Positions 35,225-43,956 of a DNA stretch of 64,000 nt are shown here, in pieces (positions within the stretch are counted from its first letter, which is position 1; every line of letters starts with the position of its first letter). Source of the DNA: Neisseria dumasiana (GTDB taxonomy: Bacteria; Pseudomonadota; Gammaproteobacteria; Burkholderiales; Neisseriaceae); NCBI RefSeq assembly GCF_022870885.1, contig NZ_CP091509.1, positions 372,001 to 436,000 on the forward strand. The letters run 5' to 3'. Made by a program: the position numbers and the translations under genes. The notes below the pieces were generated by a model. That model ran no database searches, was not told the origin of the DNA, and saw nothing but the letters and a program-made list of their open reading frames with translations.

Positions 35225-36538
35225 GTGGCTAATCAACTATCTTCATTAGTACTAAAAAAGTACGGTGATCTTAAGCAGCGATTATTATTTTTGCTTGGGG
35301 CATTAATTGTATTTCGTATTGGTGCTCATATACCCGTGCCAGGTGTTGATGCAGTTGCTTTAGCTAAGTTATATGAAAGCGCAAGCAGCGGCATCTTGGG
35401 CATGTTAAATGTGTTCTCAGGAGGCTCGCTGGAGCGCTTTAGTATTTTTGCTATCGGGATCATGCCTTATATTTCTGCGTCAATTATTGTTCAATTGGCA
35501 TCAGAAATTCTTCCAACTCTCAAAGCGTTAAAAAAAGAAGGAGAGGCAGGAAGAAAAACCATTACTAAGTATACTCGTTATGGCACCGTTGTCTTGGCTC
35601 TTCTGCAAAGTTTTGGTGTTGCAACCTTTGTTTATCAGCAAGATGTGGTAGTAGTTTCTCAAATTGAATTTTATATTTCAACTGTCATATGCTTAGTAAC
35701 GGGAACAATGTTCTTGATGTGGTTAGGGGAGCAGATGACTGAAAGAGGAATTGGTAATGGTATATCTTTAATAATTACCGCTGGTATTGTTTCGGGAATG
35801 CCATCGGCAATTTCTCAGCTATTAACTTTAACTAGTCAAGGTTCAATGAGTATATTAATGGCAATAGCCATTGCACTAGGCTCATTATTATTGGTTTATA
35901 TTGTTGTATACTTTGAAAGTGCTCAGCGTAAAATACCGATTCAGTATGCTAAACGTCAAATAGGTAATAGAATCTTTCAAGGACAAACTACTCATATGCC
36001 ATTTAAGTTGAATATGGCAGGAGTTATTCCTCCTATTTTTGCATCGAGTATCATACTGTTTCCTTCAACATTGGTGGGTTGGTTTGGTTCTGTTGGTTCG
36101 AGTGGTTGGTTAAGTAAATTAGCAGCATTGTTACAACATGGGCAACCGATTTATATTTTGTTATTTGCTAGTACAATTATATTCTTTTGCTATTTTTATA
36201 CAGCTTTAGTATTTAGTCCTAAAGAAATGGCTGATAATCTGAAAAAAAGTGGTGCATTTGTTCCAGGCATTAGACCTGGTGAACAAACATCTAAATATTT
36301 GGAAAAAATTGTATTACGTTTGACTTTTTTTGGTGCTTTATACATTACTGTTATTTGTTTAATTCCTGAATTTTTAACAACAGCTTTAAATGTGCCTTTC
36401 TATTTGGGTGGAACTTCATTGCTGATTCTTGTAGTCGTTACGATGGATTTTTATACCCAAATTGCATCATATAGGATGACTCACCAATATGAGCATTTAA
36501 TTAAGAATACTGATATGAAATCATTATCAAGTAATTGA
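35225..36538 (+). CDS. secY: Protein translocase subunit SecY
   Basis: 437 residues, ten membrane segments, starting at GTG 35225 (no ATG fits). It has RIGAHIPVPG, the plug region GILGMLNVFSGG, GEQMTERGIGNGISLII and the cytosolic loop QYAKRQIGNR. It forms the inner-membrane export channel with SecE and SecG, which are not in this window. The gene is more AT-rich than its neighbours. Confidence 0.97.
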   Translation: MANQLSSLVLKKYGDLKQRLLFLLGALIVFRIGAHIPVPGVDAVALAKLYESASSGILGMLNVFSGGSLERFSIFAIGIMPYISASIIVQLASEILPTLKALKKEGEAGRKTITKYTRYGTVVLALLQSFGVATFVYQQDVVVVSQIEFYISTVICLVTGTMFLMWLGEQMTERGIGNGISLIITAGIVSGMPSAISQLLTLTSQGSMSILMAIAIALGSLLLVYIVVYFESAQRKIPIQYAKRQIGNRIFQGQTTHMPFKLNMAGVIPPIFASSIILFPSTLVGWFGSVGSSGWLSKLAALLQHGQPIYILLFASTIIFFCYFYTALVFSPKEMADNLKKSGAFVPGIRPGEQTSKYLEKIVLRLTFFGALYITVICLIPEFLTTALNVPFYLGGTSLLILVVVTMDFYTQIASYRMTHQYEHLIKNTDMKSLSSN

Positions 36539-36550
36539 AAATTATGAATT

Positions 36551-36769
36551 ATGGCTAAAGAAGACACTATACAAATGCAAGGTGAAATCCTAGAAACTTT
36601 ACCTAATGCGACTTTCAAAGTAAAACTAGAGAATGATCATGTTGTTCTAGGACATATCTCTGGAAAAATGCGAATGCATTATATTCGTATTTCTCCTGGT
36701 GATAAAGTTACTGTTGAGCTTACTCCATATGATTTGACTCGTGCACGTATAGTGTTTCGAGCTAGATAA
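36551..36769 (+). CDS. infA: Translation initiation factor IF-1
   Basis: 72 residues, S1/OB-fold: [28 protein letters not shown], ending [16 protein letters not shown]. Its place between secY and rpmJ is usual in beta-proteobacteria. Confidence 0.98.
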   Translation: MAKEDTIQMQGEILETLPNATFKVKLENDHVVLGHISGKMRMHYIRISPGDKVTVELTPYDLTRARIVFRAR

Positions 36770-36783
36770 AGAAAGGAAATAAA

Positions 36784-36897
36784 ATGCGTGTACAACCTTC
36801 TGTAAAGAAAATTTGCCGTAACTGCAAAATTATTCGTCGTAATCGTGTAGTGCGTGTAATTTGTACTGATCCCCGTCACAAACAACGTCAAGGTTGA
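36784..36897 (+). CDS. rpmJ: Ribosomal protein L36
   Basis: 37 residues: [19 protein letters not shown] and so on. The zinc-binding set Cys11, Cys14, Cys27 and His32 is complete, so this is the C+ form. AAAGGAAA precedes the start. Confidence 0.97.
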   Translation: MRVQPSVKKICRNCKIIRRNRVVRVICTDPRHKQRQG

Positions 36898-36908
36898 GTA
36901 TTTTTTAC

Positions 36909-36938
36909 TTGAAAATGATTTTGTGGTATAGTGATAAA
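36909..36938 (+). promoter_or_regulatory. Possible promoter before rpsM
   Basis: TTGAAA (36909-36914), 18 bases, GATAAA (36933-36938). The stretch ggtatagtg also occurs at the rplC promoter. It lies in the 64-base gap after rpmJ and could give separate transcription of the alpha part (rpsM-rpsK-rpsD-rpoA-rplQ). Confidence 0.4.
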
Positions 36939-36961
36939 ATTTTGCCCTTAAAGGAAATGAT

Positions 36962-37324
36962 ATGGCTCGTATTGCAGGGGTGAACATCCCTAACCATGCT
37001 CATATCGTAATTGGCCTTCAGGCTATTTACGGTATAGGCTCTACTCGTGCTAAATTAATTTGCGAAGCTGCTAATATTACACCTAGCACCAAAGTGAAAG
37101 ATTTGGATGAGTCACAATTAGAAGCATTGCGTGAGCAAGTTTCTAAGTTTGAGGTAGAAGGCGATTTGCGTCGTGAAGTGACAATGAGTATCAAGCGCTT
37201 GATGGATATGGGCTGCTACCGTGGCTTCAGACATCGTCGTGGTTTGCCTTGTCGTGGGCAGCGTACTCGTACAAATGCCCGTACCCGTAAAGGTCCGCGT
37301 AAAGCAATTGCCGGTAAAAAATAA
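36962..37324 (+). CDS. rpsM: Ribosomal protein S13
   Basis: 120 residues: [26 protein letters not shown], ending [28 protein letters not shown]. It bridges the 30S head and the P-site tRNA. Confidence 0.98.
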   Translation: MARIAGVNIPNHAHIVIGLQAIYGIGSTRAKLICEAANITPSTKVKDLDESQLEALREQVSKFEVEGDLRREVTMSIKRLMDMGCYRGFRHRRGLPCRGQRTRTNARTRKGPRKAIAGKK

Positions 37325-37343
37325 TTTTTGAGGATTTTAATTA

Positions 37344-37739
37344 ATGGCTAAAGCAAACACAGCTTCACGTGTACGTAAAAAAATACGTAAAACCGTAAGT
37401 GAAGGTATTGTGCATGTACATGCATCTTTTAACAATACCATCATTACTATTACCGATCGCCAAGGAAATGCGTTATCTTGGGCTACCTCTGGCGGAGCTG
37501 GTTTTAAAGGTTCACGTAAAAGTACACCTTTTGCTGCTCAAGTAGCAGCAGAGGCCGCTGGTAAAGTTGCCCAAGAGTATGGCGTTAAAAATTTAGAGGT
37601 TCGCATTAAAGGTCCTGGTCCAGGTCGTGAATCTTCAGTTCGTGCGCTCAACGCTCTTGGTTTTAAAATTACCAGTATTACTGACGTTACCCCGTTGCCT
37701 CATAACGGTTGCCGTCCGCCTAAAAAACGTCGTATTTAA
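37344..37739 (+). CDS. rpsK: Ribosomal protein S11
   Basis: 131 residues with [46 protein letters not shown] and the end [15 protein letters not shown]. Confidence 0.98.
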   Translation: MAKANTASRVRKKIRKTVSEGIVHVHASFNNTIITITDRQGNALSWATSGGAGFKGSRKSTPFAAQVAAEAAGKVAQEYGVKNLEVRIKGPGPGRESSVRALNALGFKITSITDVTPLPHNGCRPPKKRRI

Positions 37740-37760
37740 GATTATTGGAGTGATTGATAT

Positions 37761-38381
37761 ATGGCACGTTATATTGGCCCTAAATGTAAATTGGCGCGTA
37801 GAGAAGGAACCGATTTATTCCTGAAAAGCGCAAGACGTTCTTTAGAATCTAAATGTAAAATGGATTCTGCTCCTGGTCAGCATGGTGCAAAAAAGCCCCG
37901 CTTATCAGATTATGGTTTGCAATTACGTGAAAAACAAAAAATTCGTCGAATCTATGGGGTTTTGGAACGTCAATTCCGACGTTATTTTGCAGAAGCCGCG
38001 CGACGCAAAGGTTCTACAGGTGAATTGCTTTTGCAACTTTTAGAATCTCGCTTGGATAATGTTGTATATAGAATGGGTTTTGGCTCTACTCGTGCAGAAG
38101 CCCGTCAACTTGTTTCACACAAAGCGATTGTAGTTAATGGTCAGGTTGCCAATATCCCATCTTATCAAGTTAAAGCTGGTGATGTTGTTAGCGTTCGCGA
38201 AAAAGCTAAAAAGCAAGTTCGTATTCAAGAAGCTTTGGGTTTGGCTACTCAGATTGGATTGCCAAGCTGGGTTTCAGTTGATGTGAATAAAATGGAAGGT
38301 GTATTTAAGAATATGCCTGATCGCTCAGAATTAACTGGCGATATTAATGAACAGCTGGTGGTAGAATTCTATTCTAAATAA
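37761..38381 (+). CDS. rpsD: Ribosomal protein S4
   Basis: 206 residues. The start [16 protein letters not shown] has one cysteine only, so no zinc knuckle. The S4 domain [34 protein letters not shown] is intact. Confidence 0.98.
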   Translation: MARYIGPKCKLARREGTDLFLKSARRSLESKCKMDSAPGQHGAKKPRLSDYGLQLREKQKIRRIYGVLERQFRRYFAEAARRKGSTGELLLQLLESRLDNVVYRMGFGSTRAEARQLVSHKAIVVNGQVANIPSYQVKAGDVVSVREKAKKQVRIQEALGLATQIGLPSWVSVDVNKMEGVFKNMPDRSELTGDINEQLVVEFYSK

Positions 38382-38406
38382 TGCTAGCTCAGTGAGGGAC
38401 AGTTAA

Positions 38407-39393
38407 ATGCAAAATGGCACTTCCGAATTTTTGAAACCTCGTCAAATTGATGTGGATACTTTATCTGCGACTCGCGCTAAAGTATCTATGCAGCCATTTG
38501 AGCGTGGTTTCGGTCACACTCTTGGTAATGCTTTGCGTCGTATCTTACTGTCATCCATGAATGGTTTTGCACCTACTGAAGTAATTATTTCTGGTGTATT
38601 GCATGAGTATTCTACTGTTGATGGGGTTCAAGAAGATGTAGTCGATATTCTGTTGAATCTCAAAGGTGTAATATTTAAATTACACGGTAGAAACTCTGTT
38701 CAATTATCCTTGAAGAAATCTGGAGCAGGTTTAGTGTTGGCAAGGGATATTGACTTGCCACATGATGTTGAAATCATTAATCCTGAACATGTAATTTGTC
38801 ATTTGTCTGATAACGGTCAGATTGAAATGGAAATTAAAGTAGAACAGGGGCGTGGTTATCAATCTGTATCTGGACGTCGTATTTTGCGCGATGAAAGTAA
38901 ACAAATTGGTGCAATTCAATTGGATGCGAGCTTTTCGCCCATCAGTCGTGTTAGCTTTGAAGTTGAACCTGCTCGAGTAGAACAACGCACAGATTTAGAT
39001 CGTTTGGTTCTAGATATTGAAACGGACGGTTCTATTGATCCTGAAGAAGCTGTGCGTAGTGCGGCACGTATTTTAATTGATCAGATGTCTATTTTTGCAG
39101 ATTTGCAAGGTACACCGATAGAGGAGGTTGAGGAAAAAGCACCTCCTATTGATCCTGTATTATTGCGTCCTGTAGATGATCTAGAATTAACTGTTCGCTC
39201 AGCTAACTGCCTGAAAGCTGAAGATATTTATTATATTGGTGATTTGATTCAGCGTACTGAAACCGAGCTTCTTAAAACACCTAATTTAGGCCGTAAATCT
39301 TTGAATGAGATTAAAGAAGTATTAGCCTCTAAAGGTTTGACTTTAGGTTCCAAATTAGAAGCTTGGCCCCCGGTGGGTTTGGAAAAGCCGTAA
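38407..39393 (+). CDS. rpoA: RNA polymerase alpha subunit
   Basis: 328 residues. The N-terminal dimer domain has [23 protein letters not shown]. The C-terminal domain (about 245-325) has [48 protein letters not shown] for UP-element and activator contact. Confidence 0.98.
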   Translation: MQNGTSEFLKPRQIDVDTLSATRAKVSMQPFERGFGHTLGNALRRILLSSMNGFAPTEVIISGVLHEYSTVDGVQEDVVDILLNLKGVIFKLHGRNSVQLSLKKSGAGLVLARDIDLPHDVEIINPEHVICHLSDNGQIEMEIKVEQGRGYQSVSGRRILRDESKQIGAIQLDASFSPISRVSFEVEPARVEQRTDLDRLVLDIETDGSIDPEEAVRSAARILIDQMSIFADLQGTPIEEVEEKAPPIDPVLLRPVDDLELTVRSANCLKAEDIYYIGDLIQRTETELLKTPNLGRKSLNEIKEVLASKGLTLGSKLEAWPPVGLEKP

Positions 39394-39417
39394 GTTTGAA
39401 TATTAAAGGATTATGAC

Positions 39418-39792
39418 ATGCGTCATCGTAATGGCAACCGTAAATTAAATCGCACTAGCAGCCATCGTGCTGCAATGTTGCGCAATATGGCAAACTCTTT
39501 ATTAAGCCATGAAACTATCGTAACTACTTTACCTAAAGCGAAAGAATTGCGTCGTGTGGTAGAACCGTTAATTACTTTGGGGAAAAAACCCTCATTGGCT
39601 AATCGACGTTTGGCCTTCAATCGAACTCGCGATCGTGATATCGTTGTTAAATTATTCGAAGATTTAGGACCTCGTTTTGCTAGTCGTAATGGTGGTTACG
39701 TACGCATTTTGAAGTATGGTTTTCGAAAAGGCGATAATGCACCTTTAGCTTTAGTTGAGCTGGTTGAAAAAACTGAAGGTGAAGCAGAGTAA
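39418..39792 (+). CDS. rplQ: Ribosomal protein L17
   Basis: 124 residues: [45 protein letters not shown]. It is the last gene of the cluster, followed by a terminator at about 39907. Confidence 0.98.
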   Translation: MRHRNGNRKLNRTSSHRAAMLRNMANSLLSHETIVTTLPKAKELRRVVEPLITLGKKPSLANRRLAFNRTRDRDIVVKLFEDLGPRFASRNGGYVRILKYGFRKGDNAPLALVELVEKTEGEAE

Positions 39793-39906
39793 TAGCCTAG
39801 GGAAATACTTTTACCCCAATTTAAACTATTGCAATATTCCTAAATCTGTATAGATTCGTTATTAATGAAGGTATATTGACAAAATAAGATAGTTTAATTT
39901 TATTTT

Positions 39907-39946
39907 TAAGATCTGTATCCTACATTAAAGGATATAGATCTTTTTT
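39907..39946 (+). terminator. Terminator of the ribosomal protein cluster
   Basis: aagatctgtatcc and ggatatagatctt pair with one mismatch around a nine-base loop, followed by TTTTT. The stretch 39793-39906 between rplQ and this site has no gene. Confidence 0.85.
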
Positions 39947-39965
39947 ATTATCGCTGCGTTATATC

Positions 39966-40040
39966 TATATATTCAATCAACTTATTTTTGAAACAAGGCA
40001 GCAACGCTGTAGTAAAAGTTAAGTTGATTGAATATATATA
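39966..40040 (-). repeat. Correia-like element, short form (copy A)
   Basis: 75 bp. The terminal inverted repeats read tatattcaatcaactta and taagttgattgaatata. Read on the minus strand, the inside (ttactacagcgttgctgccttgt) matches copy B with the central part deleted. It lies 20 bases after the ribosomal terminator. Confidence 0.75.
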
Positions 40041-40167
40041 ATTGGCAGGGACACGATAAGACTAATGCTGTGGATGCGCTACATGGCAACGGGTTCTTTG
40101 CTGAGTCTTTTACAAAATTCCCCCAAATCCCCTAAATTCCCTCCTAAGACATTTAGGGGATTTCTCA

Positions 40168-41237
40168 TGAGCACCTTCTTTCAGCATACCGCCCAAACTA
40201 TGATTGCCAAACGCATCGACCGCTTCCCCCTGTTGAAGCTGGAGCAGGTGATTGATTGGTAACCGATCGAGCATTACCTCAACCGTCAAAGAACCCGCTA
40301 CCTTCGAGAACACCGCGGCCGTCCCGCCTATCCCCGCTATCCATGTTCAAAGCCGTTCTACTCGGCCAATAGCACAGCCTTTCCGATCCCGAACTCGAAC
40401 ACAGCCTTATTACCCGCATCGATTTCCATCTGTTTTGCCGTTTTGACGAACTGAGCATACCCGATCACACCACCTTATGCCGTTACCGCAACTGGCTGGC
40501 GCAAGACAACATCTTGGCCGAATTATTGGATCTGATTAACCGCCAACTGACTGACAAGGGCTTAAAAGTAGAGAAAGTATCCGCCGCCATCGTTGACGCC
40601 ACCATTATTCAGACGGCCGGCGGCAAACAGCGTCAGGCCATAGAAGTGGATGACGAAGGGCAAGTCAACAGCCAAACCACACCGAGTAAAGACAGCGATG
40701 CCCGTTGGATGAAGAAAGACGGCCGATACAGGCTGGGTTACAAGCAACATACCCGTACCGATGCCCGAACGCTATAGCCAATCAACTTAACTTTTACTAC
40801 GGCGTTGCTGCGCCTTGCCGTACTATCTGTACTGTCTTCGGCTTGCTGCCTTGTATTAAAAATTAATTTGATTGACTATATATCGAGAAACTGCACATCA
40901 CTGCCGCCAATGCCTATGAGTGCAAACACCTACTACTAAAGGCTATGACAGCATGGAAAACCGGCAACATCTGGAAGAACGTCAGCTGCGGGACGGCATC
41001 ATGTGCAAATCCCACCGCAACCGCCCGTTGACGGAAGCGCAAACTAAGCGTAACCGACACTTATCGAAAACCCGTTATGTGGTCGAGCAAAGCTTTGGTA
41101 CGCTGCACCGCAAATTCGGCTATGGCCGGGCAGCCTATTTGGGTTTGAGCAAAGTGAGTGCGCAAAGCCACCTGAAGGCGATGTGTTTGAATCTGTTGAA
41201 AGCAGCCAACAGGCTGCGTGCGCCTGTTGCCGTCTGA
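40168..41237 (+). pseudogene. IS1106-like transposase pseudogene
   Basis: Pieces in order are MSTFFQHTAQTMIAKRIDRFPLLKLEQVIDW, a stop at 40259-40261, YLNRQRTRYLREHRGRPAYP, LITRIDFHLFCRFDEL, LAELLDLINRQLTDKGLKVEKVSAAIVDATIIQTAGGKQRQAIEVDDEGQ (40514-40777), then a Correia-like insert, then EKLHITAANAYECKHL and TKRNRHLSKTRYVVEQSFGTLHRKFGYGRAAYLG to 41237. The conserved DATI and YVVEQ..G..HR.. DDE regions remain, but stops and several frame changes make it inactive. The stop codon is part of an uptake sequence (ttgccgtctgaa, 41227-41238) carried by the element. Confidence 0.88.
40773..40880 (+). repeat. Correia-like element, long form (copy B), inside the IS1106-like element
   Basis: 108 bp, from tatagccaatcaacttaa to aattaatttgattgactata. 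The core (tacggcgttgctgcgccttg, then gccgtactatctgtactgtc, then ttcggcttgctgccttgt) is nearly the same as the core of classic Correia elements of pathogenic Neisseria. The ends are different: TATAGTCAATCAA type rather than TATAGTGGATTAA. TA bases at both borders fit the known TA target preference. Confidence 0.85.
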
Positions 41238-41379
41238 AAGGCGGTTCAGATGCCCGATTATCGGGTATCTGAGGAGAATAAAGGTATTTAGGATGAAAAA
41301 CAGCCGAAATCCTGTGTTTAGGTTTCGGCTGATGGGTAAAATGGACTATTTCGCAAAGGTCTCTACTTATTTATATTGC

Positions 41380-42207
41380 TTACATTTCAGTCCAGCTGAC
41401 CCAGCCCATTTTCCAAGTCAATAAAATCAAGCCACCAAAAATGATGCGGTAGTAAGCAAATGGCACATAATTTTTTGTTGCAACAAATTTTAATAAAGCT
41501 TTAACAGCTAGCAAGCCTGCGGCAAAGGCTGAGATGAAGCCTATTGCGATTAAGCCTATATCTTGTGCATTAAATAACTTGTAATGTTTCAAAACATCAT
41601 AAGTTGTGGCCGCGATCATGACTGGAACGGCGAGAAAAAACGAAAATTCTGTTGCTACTTTGCGCTCTAGCCCCCATAACATGCCTCCCATGATTGTACT
41701 GCCGGAGCGAGAAGTTCCTGGTACAAGCGCGCAGATTTGCGCCAAACCTACCACTAAGGCATCACGGATACGCATCTCGTCAACATTATTTACTTTAGGC
41801 TTAACTGCCGTTTGCCGACGTTCTATCCATAATATGATGAAGCCGCCGACAACTAAAGCCGTTGCTACGGTAATCGGATTAAATAGAAATGTTTTGATGT
41901 GTTTGCTGAAAATCAATCCTACTACTGCTGCCGGAATGAATGCAATGCCTAAATTGATAACAAATCGGTTAACAGTTTTATCGCGTCCGACATGCGTAAT
42001 AACATGAGAGAAACGCTGGCGGTATTCAAAGATCACAGCCAAAACAGCTCCGAGCTGAATGGCAATTTCAAAAACTTTTCCATTACTGTGGAAATTAATC
42101 AAATCTCCTACTACGATCAGGTGACCGGTGCTGGAGATAGGTAGAAATTCCGTAAGCCCTTCAATAATGCCCAAGATGAGGGCTTTTAACAGTAATAAAA
42201 TATCCAT
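41380..42207 (-). CDS. uppP: Undecaprenyl-diphosphatase (BacA type)
   Basis: 275 residues, about eight membrane segments. The motifs [20 protein letters not shown] (about 13-32) and [19 protein letters not shown] (about 160-178) hold the catalytic Glu/Ser/Arg residues. It recycles the C55 lipid carrier for peptidoglycan and other surface polymers and gives bacitracin tolerance. An uptake sequence precedes the start (attcagacggcc near 42213). Confidence 0.96.
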   Translation of the reverse strand: MDILLLLKALILGIIEGLTEFLPISSTGHLIVVGDLINFHSNGKVFEIAIQLGAVLAVIFEYRQRFSHVITHVGRDKTVNRFVINLGIAFIPAAVVGLIFSKHIKTFLFNPITVATALVVGGFIILWIERRQTAVKPKVNNVDEMRIRDALVVGLAQICALVPGTSRSGSTIMGGMLWGLERKVATEFSFFLAVPVMIAATTYDVLKHYKLFNAQDIGLIAIGFISAFAAGLLAVKALLKFVATKNYVPFAYYRIIFGGLILLTWKMGWVSWTEM

Positions 42208-42279
42208 AATATATTCAGACGGCCTTTTAAATAGTTAAGGCAGCCCGTTTAGAGCTGCCCGGATTGTGATGTTCTTCAC

Positions 42280-42993
42280 TTATTTATTTGCAGCCTTGGC
42301 GATCATTGCGCCCTTGCTTTTTAAAGCAGGGGCATTAAGGGCTGTTGGTTTGGCTTTCGAGGGTGCTTTCATGCCCCGCTCGCTGCGAACTTTAGCAATA
42401 AGCTCATCGATGGTTTTCATGCCGGCATTCCAATCTCCGGTAAATTTAACTTGGTATTTACCGCCGACAATAACGGTGGGTGTGCCGCTGATTTGATAGG
42501 TGTTTGTCAGCTCTTCCATTTTTTTAGCTTGTGCAGGATTGCTAAATGAATCATAAGCTGCAATCAATTTTTTACCATCAAACCCTTTTTGATTTTCTGC
42601 CCATTGTTTAAAAGTGTTGGTGTCGGCCAAATTGATGCGTTGTTCGTAAACAGCTTTAAATACTTCCGGATTGGCTTGGTATTTTAAACCGGAACTGTTA
42701 ACGGCAGCGGCGACCCGTGCAAAGCCTAAATGTTCCGGTTGCCATACGACATGTTCGTTTCGCAGATAGGTGTCGGCAGGAAAGGTTTTGCTGTGTTTCA
42801 ACAGAATAGGGTCGAGATGGTAGCAATGTACGCAGAAATAGCCGAAAAATTCCAAAACTTCGATTTTGTCGGGTTGTATTTGGGGAATGGGTTGGGGCAA
42901 TACTGTATAGTCCGTTCCTTCGGTTGCCGAATAAGCGTTCGCAGCCAATGCTAATGAAGCCAGAGCAGTCAGTAATGTGGTTTTAAGTTTCAT
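42280..42993 (-). CDS. dsbA: Thiol:disulfide interchange protein DsbA (soluble type)
   Basis: 237 residues. The signal peptide is MKLKTTLLTALASLALAANA with no lipobox, unlike lipoprotein DsbA1/DsbA2 of meningococci, so it most resembles the soluble DsbA3 form. The active site is FGYFCVHCYHL (Cys54, Cys57) and the cis-Pro is in SGTPTVIVGG. An unusual basic Ala/Lys tail (MKAPSKAKPTALNAPALKSKGAMIAKAANK) extends beyond the thioredoxin fold. It starts 16 bases after the SPOR-domain gene and is probably in the same operon. Confidence 0.93.
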   Translation of the reverse strand: MKLKTTLLTALASLALAANAYSATEGTDYTVLPQPIPQIQPDKIEVLEFFGYFCVHCYHLDPILLKHSKTFPADTYLRNEHVVWQPEHLGFARVAAAVNSSGLKYQANPEVFKAVYEQRINLADTNTFKQWAENQKGFDGKKLIAAYDSFSNPAQAKKMEELTNTYQISGTPTVIVGGKYQVKFTGDWNAGMKTIDELIAKVRSERGMKAPSKAKPTALNAPALKSKGAMIAKAANK

Positions 42994-43009
42994 GTGCTTT
43001 CCTAAAATT

Positions 43010-43843
43010 TTATTTTACAGTACGGGCAAAACTATCTACGCCGTGTTGTTTCAAGGTTTGTTGGGTGCGGCTGGCAGTTTCTTTGTTCATTTTACCGCTT
43101 TGGACACGGTAAACACGTTTGCCGTTTGCTTCGCTTTCTACCACGCTGCTTGAAACCCCCATCATGGCAAGCTTGGCGCGGTGAGTTTCAGCACTTTCAC
43201 GATTATTGAAAGAACCCATTTGCAGTACGGTGCGACCGGTTTCTGCACGGTCGGATTGGCGTGTTTCTGATTTTTTACCGGCATCTTTTTTCGCTGCTTC
43301 GGCGCGTGCTTTTTCACGTGCTTTTTCGATACTGCCGCTTTCCAGAATTTGTTCAGGAGAAGGTTTGGTAATTTTTTGAGGTTGTTCTTTTTTCTCCGGT
43401 TGTTTTATATCCGCTTTTTTCTGTTCGTGTTTTTTAGGTTCTTGAACAGGCTTAGGTTCGGCTTTTGGTTTAGCTGGTGTTACTGCCGCGGTTTGAGATT
43501 TCTGCTCTTCTTTAATTTCGGTTTTTATCTCAGGTTGCGAAGAGGCGGGTGCGGAGACTTCTTTTGCTTCAGGATGCAAAACTTCTTGAGATGCTGCCGT
43601 ATCAACAGGCTCGGAGCTTTGCATTACGGGCTCGCTTACCGAATGAGCAGGGGAAACGGCAGTATCACTGCTTTTAGGCGTGAGAATTTCCGGTTTGGGC
43701 AACTCTTTGGGTGTTTCTTGTTTAAAAGCTTTCTCATTGCCTTTATTGATAAAGAATACAATGGCAGCAATAATTACTGTTGCCAACAGCAAACCCAACA
43801 TAAAACCTGAGAGGCCTTTACCATATGGTTTTTTTATATTCAT
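43010..43843 (-). CDS. SPOR-domain membrane protein (FtsN-like)
   Basis: 277 residues: a short cytoplasmic start, one membrane segment (FMLGLLLATVIIAAIVFFI, about 14-32), a long Pro/Lys/Glu-rich linker, and a C-terminal SPOR domain (about 205-277; TVLQMGSFNNRESAETHRAKLAMMGVSSSVVESEANGKRVYRVQSG). SPOR domains bind denuded glycan at the septum. Layout and size fit an FtsN-type division protein; the essential FtsN helices are not clear. It is upstream of dsbA in a likely operon. Confidence 0.85.
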   Translation of the reverse strand: MNIKKPYGKGLSGFMLGLLLATVIIAAIVFFINKGNEKAFKQETPKELPKPEILTPKSSDTAVSPAHSVSEPVMQSSEPVDTAASQEVLHPEAKEVSAPASSQPEIKTEIKEEQKSQTAAVTPAKPKAEPKPVQEPKKHEQKKADIKQPEKKEQPQKITKPSPEQILESGSIEKAREKARAEAAKKDAGKKSETRQSDRAETGRTVLQMGSFNNRESAETHRAKLAMMGVSSSVVESEANGKRVYRVQSGKMNKETASRTQQTLKQHGVDSFARTVK

Positions 43844-43879
43844 AAAACACCTAAATACCTTATCTTTATTCTATTCATG

Positions 43880-43919
43880 AGGCCGTCTGAAAAAGAACCG
43901 AGACCTGTTTTCAGACGGC
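43880..43919. terminator. DUS-pair stem-loop between comM and the SPOR gene
   Basis: aggccgtctgaaaa, 12-base loop, ttttcagacggc. It sits in the gap after comM (minus) and upstream of the SPOR gene and ends comM transcription. Confidence 0.7.
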
Positions 43920-43956
43920 GCATTTTAGCAACATAATTATATTTAAAGCAAAAAGC

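Larger units (their letters stand above)
40103..41363 (+). mobile_element. Decayed IS1106-like insertion sequence (IS5 family)
   Basis: The left end gagtcttttacaaaattcccc is a worn version of gagacctttgcaaaattcccc. The right end tttcgcaaaggtctc is better kept. Without the 108-bp repeat inserted in it, it is about 1150 bp, the usual size. It holds one broken transposase gene. Confidence 0.85.

Noticed and set aside
40514..41237. Two separate small genes in the IS1106-like element
   Set aside because: Both are pieces of one transposase broken by stops, frame changes and a MITE.
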